This document shows positions 6,350 through 8,785 of a stretch of 8,785 nt of DNA, piece by piece; positions within the stretch are counted from its first letter, which is position 1, and each line of letters starts with the position of its first letter. Under the pieces are notes generated by a model. The model had not been told where the DNA came from. It saw only the letters and a program-made list of their open reading frames with translations, and made no database searches. The position numbers were made by a program, and so were the translations under genes. Source of the stretch: Acidobacteriaceae bacterium (lineage in GTDB: Bacteria > Acidobacteriota > Terriglobia > Terriglobales > Acidobacteriaceae); assembly GCA_030040175.1 (NCBI GenBank), contig JASHUF010000464.1:1-8785 (forward strand), given 5' to 3'.

Positions 6350-7221
6350 GGACGGCTCGCTCCGCGGCAAAATGGCTTGCCCGCACGCTCGCCGTCGTTC
6401 TTCTCGTTCTGTTCGGCTCAACCGTCCTCGTCCGCTTTGCCCCCGGTTACCTGAGCGATGCGCGCGAGATGGATGCGCGCTACGGCGGCGCAGCCCGCGC
6501 CGAACTCTCCGCTGAAGCGGCGCGCAGCCATTCGCTTCCGCGGCTTCTTGCCTCCGAAGCGGGCGGATGGCTGCACGGCGATGCCGGGCTTTCGCGCCAG
6601 TACGGAGTTCCCGTCTGCGAACTCCTCGCGCCGCGCCTCACGGTCACCGGGGGGCTTTTGCTGCGCTCGCTTCCGCTCGCCTGGGCGCTGGCGCTGTTGG
6701 CTTCGCTGCTTTCGAGCGCCATCCGCAACCGCTCCCTTGCCTTGCTCGGGCAGGCGCCCGCGGCGCTTCTGCTCGCCATTCCCACCGCGGCCATGGCCAC
6801 CGTGTGCCTGCTCGTGGGCAGCGGGGGCCCGGTGCTGGTGATGGCGCTTCTGCTCGCGGCCCGCGACTTCAAATTCCTGCATCATGCGTTGCATAAAGCC
6901 TGGCTCGATCCCCATCTGCTGCATGCGCGCGCCCAGGGCGTGCGCGCCCACCGGCTCGTCGCCGCGCACATCCTCCCCCTTCTCGCGCCCCAGATCGCCG
7001 CCCTCGCCTCGCTCTCCGCCGTCACCGCGCTCAGCGCGCTGGTTCCCGTCGAAGTGATCTTCAACGTGCCCGGCCTCGGCCAGCTGGCCTGGAACGCCGC
7101 GCTCAACCGCGATCTTCCCGTGCTTCTCGCCGTGACCATGATCATGGCGCTCGGCGTCACCCTTGCCGGCGTCTCCGCGGACCGGCAGGATGTCCAACAG
7201 GAAGTATGGAGGAGCGCATGA
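6346..7221 (+). CDS. ABC importer permease, OppB/DppB type
   Basis: This encodes a 291-residue inner-membrane permease of the oligopeptide/dipeptide/nickel importer family. Residues 15-33 form the first helix. GDAGLSRQYGVPV (78-90) corresponds to the family's 'GDLGxS...PV' stretch before helix 2. The cytoplasmic ATPase-contact (EAA) loop is around 190-216, centred on ARAQGVRAHRLVAAHILP. NVPGLGQLAWNAALNRDLPVL (240-260) is the hallmark 'PGLG...RDxP' segment. The family is usually around 305-340 residues. Here the large periplasmic loop is short and the C-terminus ends ADRQDVQQEVWRSA instead of the usual 'DPR' tail. The start at 6346 overlaps the HD-GYP gene's stop as ATGA; GAGGG at 6329-6333 is a weak, distant ribosome site, so coupling to the upstream gene is likely. 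It would pair with the next permease. The substrate cannot be told from the permease. Confidence 0.88.
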   Translation: MRTARSAAKWLARTLAVVLLVLFGSTVLVRFAPGYLSDAREMDARYGGAARAELSAEAARSHSLPRLLASEAGGWLHGDAGLSRQYGVPVCELLAPRLTVTGGLLLRSLPLAWALALLASLLSSAIRNRSLALLGQAPAALLLAIPTAAMATVCLLVGSGGPVLVMALLLAARDFKFLHHALHKAWLDPHLLHARAQGVRAHRLVAAHILPLLAPQIAALASLSAVTALSALVPVEVIFNVPGLGQLAWNAALNRDLPVLLAVTMIMALGVTLAGVSADRQDVQQEVWRSA

Positions 7222-8006
7222 AACTCAGGCTCGCCGCCGCGTTGCTGCTTGCCGCACTCATCCTTGCCTCCGCGGTCATCGTCGCCAGGCCCGGTGCAAG
7301 CTACTCCCGCCAGGATCGCCAGGCCCCGCTCGCCGGCGCCTCGCTCAGCCATCCCGCCGGTACGGATGCGCTTGGCCGCGACCGCCTGGTGCGCGTGGCC
7401 GCCGCTCTTCTGCTCAGCCTGGCCGGCGCGTTCCTCGCCTCCGCGCTCACCACCGCCCTTGCCGCCGGCATGGGCACACTCGCCGCCTTTGCGCCCCGTC
7501 CTGCTGGCGCGCTCTGCCTGGTTGTCTGCGATGCTTTCCTGGCCCTGCCGTGGATGTTTCTGCTCATGATGGTGCGTTCGGCCTTGCCGCTCTCAGCCTC
7601 GCCGGCCAGTTCGGCCATCATCACCTTTCTCGTCCTCGCCGCGCTCGGCTGGCCGGCGTGCGCGCGCGCCGTCCATCGCGGCGCGCTCAGCCTCCGCCGC
7701 GCCGATTGGATGCTGCACGCGCGCGCCTCGGGCCTCCGCGGCATCCAGCTTGTCCGCTGCGTCACGCCCAACCTCCTCCCGCTGCTGCTGCCTCAATTTC
7801 TCGTTTCGATTCCCGCCTTCGTCATCGCCGAAGCCAACCTCGGCGCCATCGGTCTCGGCATCGGCGAGCCGCTGCCCTCGTGGGGCGGCATGCTGCTCGA
7901 TCTCGACAACTCGGCCACGCTCTTGGCAACGCGCTGGGCCTACTTTCCCGTGGCTTTGCTGGTCCTGGTTCTGCTTCTTCTCGACGCCATCGCCGTGGAG
8001 GCGTAA
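7218..8006 (+). CDS. ABC importer permease, OppC/DppC type
   Basis: This encodes a 262-residue partner permease. HPAGTDALGRDRLVRV (45-60) is the family's conserved 'HPLGTDxLGRD' segment after helix 1. The EAA loop lies around 150-190 (ARAVHRGALSL, then HARASGLRGIQLVRCVTPNLLP). EANLGAIGLGIGEPLPSWGGM (205-225) is the conserved 'E..L.FLGLG...PSWG' segment. About six membrane helices are visible. OppC/DppC proteins are commonly about 280-300 residues and end in a 'DPR' tail; this one stops at LLLLDAIAVEA without it. Two starts are possible, 7206 and 7218. The latter is chosen because GGAGG at 7208-7212 lies five bases before it and it forms an ATGA overlap with the previous stop. Together with the preceding permease it would form the membrane channel. 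The stop TAA (8004-8006) abuts the next start codon. Confidence 0.88.
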   Translation: MKLRLAAALLLAALILASAVIVARPGASYSRQDRQAPLAGASLSHPAGTDALGRDRLVRVAAALLLSLAGAFLASALTTALAAGMGTLAAFAPRPAGALCLVVCDAFLALPWMFLLMMVRSALPLSASPASSAIITFLVLAALGWPACARAVHRGALSLRRADWMLHARASGLRGIQLVRCVTPNLLPLLLPQFLVSIPAFVIAEANLGAIGLGIGEPLPSWGGMLLDLDNSATLLATRWAYFPVALLVLVLLLLDAIAVEA

Positions 8007-8785
8007 ATGACGCGTCTCTCTCGCCGCCGTCTCTTCCTTTTCGTTGCGGTCGCGCTCGCAACTGCGTTTGCCCGCCCCTGCGCCGCGCAGGCTGCGCCGC
8101 GTCTTCCCGGCGAACTCGTCTGGACCATCGGCTACGACCCCAAAACCTTCGACCCCGCCAAAGTGGACGATCAGGAATCGGAGACGGTCCGCTATCTCAC
8201 TGCCGGCGTCCTGCTGCGCTTCAATCGTCTCACGCAGCAAGTCGAGCCGGAGCTGGCTGCGCGCTGGAGCCTTTCTGAAGACGGAAAGACGGTCACCTTC
8301 AAGCTGCGCCCGAACCTCCGATTCTCCGACGGTTCCAGCCTTGCCGCGCAGGATGCCGCCTGGTCCATCCGCCGCGTGCTCGATCCCGCCACCGGCGCGC
8401 CCGTTGCCGAGGAATTCCTTTCGCCCGCCGGCGTAACCGTGGAATCGCCCGATGCCTCCACCGTCATCGTGCATCTGCCGCAACGCGTCATCGGCATCGG
8501 CAAAGTTTTCGACGAGATCGCCATCGAGCCGGCCAAGCGCCCCAGCGAAGCCCGCGTCACCGCCGGACCCTTTGTGCTTGCCGACTATCGCCGCTCGCAG
8601 TACGTGCGCCTCCGCCGCAATCCGTACTTCTCGTCAGCGGCGGGAGCCGATCCCGCGCGTGCCGCCGGCGTGCGCCTCGATATCCTCGAAAATCCCGAGC
8701 AGGAGATCCGGCTCTTTGAGCGGGGCGAATACGACCTGATCCAGAACCTCGCGCCCGACTATTTCGAGATGCTCAAGCGCCGCGA
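8007..8785 (+). CDS. Family 5 solute-binding protein of the ABC importer (partial, runs off the window)
   Basis: The frame is open from ATG 8007 to the window end (259 codons seen); the full family is about 500-600 residues, so roughly half is missing. The start directly follows the previous TAA, with GGAGG at 7997-8001 five bases upstream. Residues 1-28 are a signal peptide ending Ala-Gln-Ala. Its Arg-Arg-Leu-Phe-Leu near the start resembles a twin-arginine (Tat) export motif, though plain Sec export is also possible. There is no lipobox at the expected site. Family markers follow: TFDPAKVDD near 49-57, GVLLRFN near 67-73, VEPELAARWSLSEDGKTVTF near 78-97, LRPNLRFSDGSSLAAQDAAW near 99-118, then GPFVLADYRRSQYVRLRRNPYF. 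This is the periplasmic receptor for peptides or similar ligands (nickel or opines in relatives). The two permeases before it complete the visible importer; ATPase genes are not seen. Confidence 0.9.
   Translation, partial: MTRLSRRRLFLFVAVALATAFARPCAAQAAPRLPGELVWTIGYDPKTFDPAKVDDQESETVRYLTAGVLLRFNRLTQQVEPELAARWSLSEDGKTVTFKLRPNLRFSDGSSLAAQDAAWSIRRVLDPATGAPVAEEFLSPAGVTVESPDASTVIVHLPQRVIGIGKVFDEIAIEPAKRPSEARVTAGPFVLADYRRSQYVRLRRNPYFSSAAGADPARAAGVRLDILENPEQEIRLFERGEYDLIQNLAPDYFEMLKRR

Noticed and set aside
7163..8278. A 371-codon open frame overlapping both the second permease and the binding protein
   Set aside because: Its translation is Arg/Ala/Pro-rich, a typical shadow of GC-rich genes, and it conflicts with three well-supported frames.
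1..8785. CRISPR arrays, tRNA genes, insertion sequences
   Set aside because: No regularly spaced repeats, cloverleaf-type sequence, terminal inverted repeats or transposase motifs were seen on either strand.

Overview
The window is GC-rich bacterial chromosome. Apart from the left end, sampled stretches run from the high 60s to the high 70s in percent GC. No rRNA, tRNA, CRISPR array, transposase or phage gene was recognised. Two features suggest Acidobacteriota: a secreted protein with the N-terminal domain and 'LPNFT' core that I associate with acidobacterial secreted hypotheticals, and a membrane-anchored HD-GYP protein whose N-terminal membrane region looks like ones from that phylum. The assignment rests on remembered family resemblance, not on a search.

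Layout. Positions 1-108 hold the unassigned end of something or a leader. At 109-801 (+) is an unrecognised protein with one C-terminal membrane helix, in DNA of only about 51% GC. A convergent gap with two hairpins (802-888) separates it from a class III PLP aminotransferase at 889-2262 (-). A 274-base divergent region (2263-2536) with palindromes and a likely promoter leads to a secreted protein at 2537-3691 (+). After 216 bases that may encode a folded RNA leader, a run of four tightly packed + strand genes begins at 3908 and continues past the window edge.

That run is the most interesting part. It starts with an 813-residue membrane protein carrying, in order, HD-GYP (cyclic-di-GMP hydrolysis), GAF (sensing) and GGDEF (cyclic-di-GMP synthesis) domains. 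It shares an ATGA stop/start overlap with an OppB/DppB-type permease gene. That gene shares another ATGA overlap with an OppC/DppC-type permease, which ends directly against the start codon of a family 5 solute-binding protein that is cut by the window end. A cyclic-di-GMP turnover enzyme therefore appears to be translationally coupled to an oligopeptide-type (or nickel/opine-type) ABC importer. The importer's ATPase genes are not in the window and would be expected downstream. Both permeases are shorter than usual and lack the familiar C-terminal tail.

The aminotransferase and the secreted protein are not obviously linked to this operon. All functional calls come from motif reading only.
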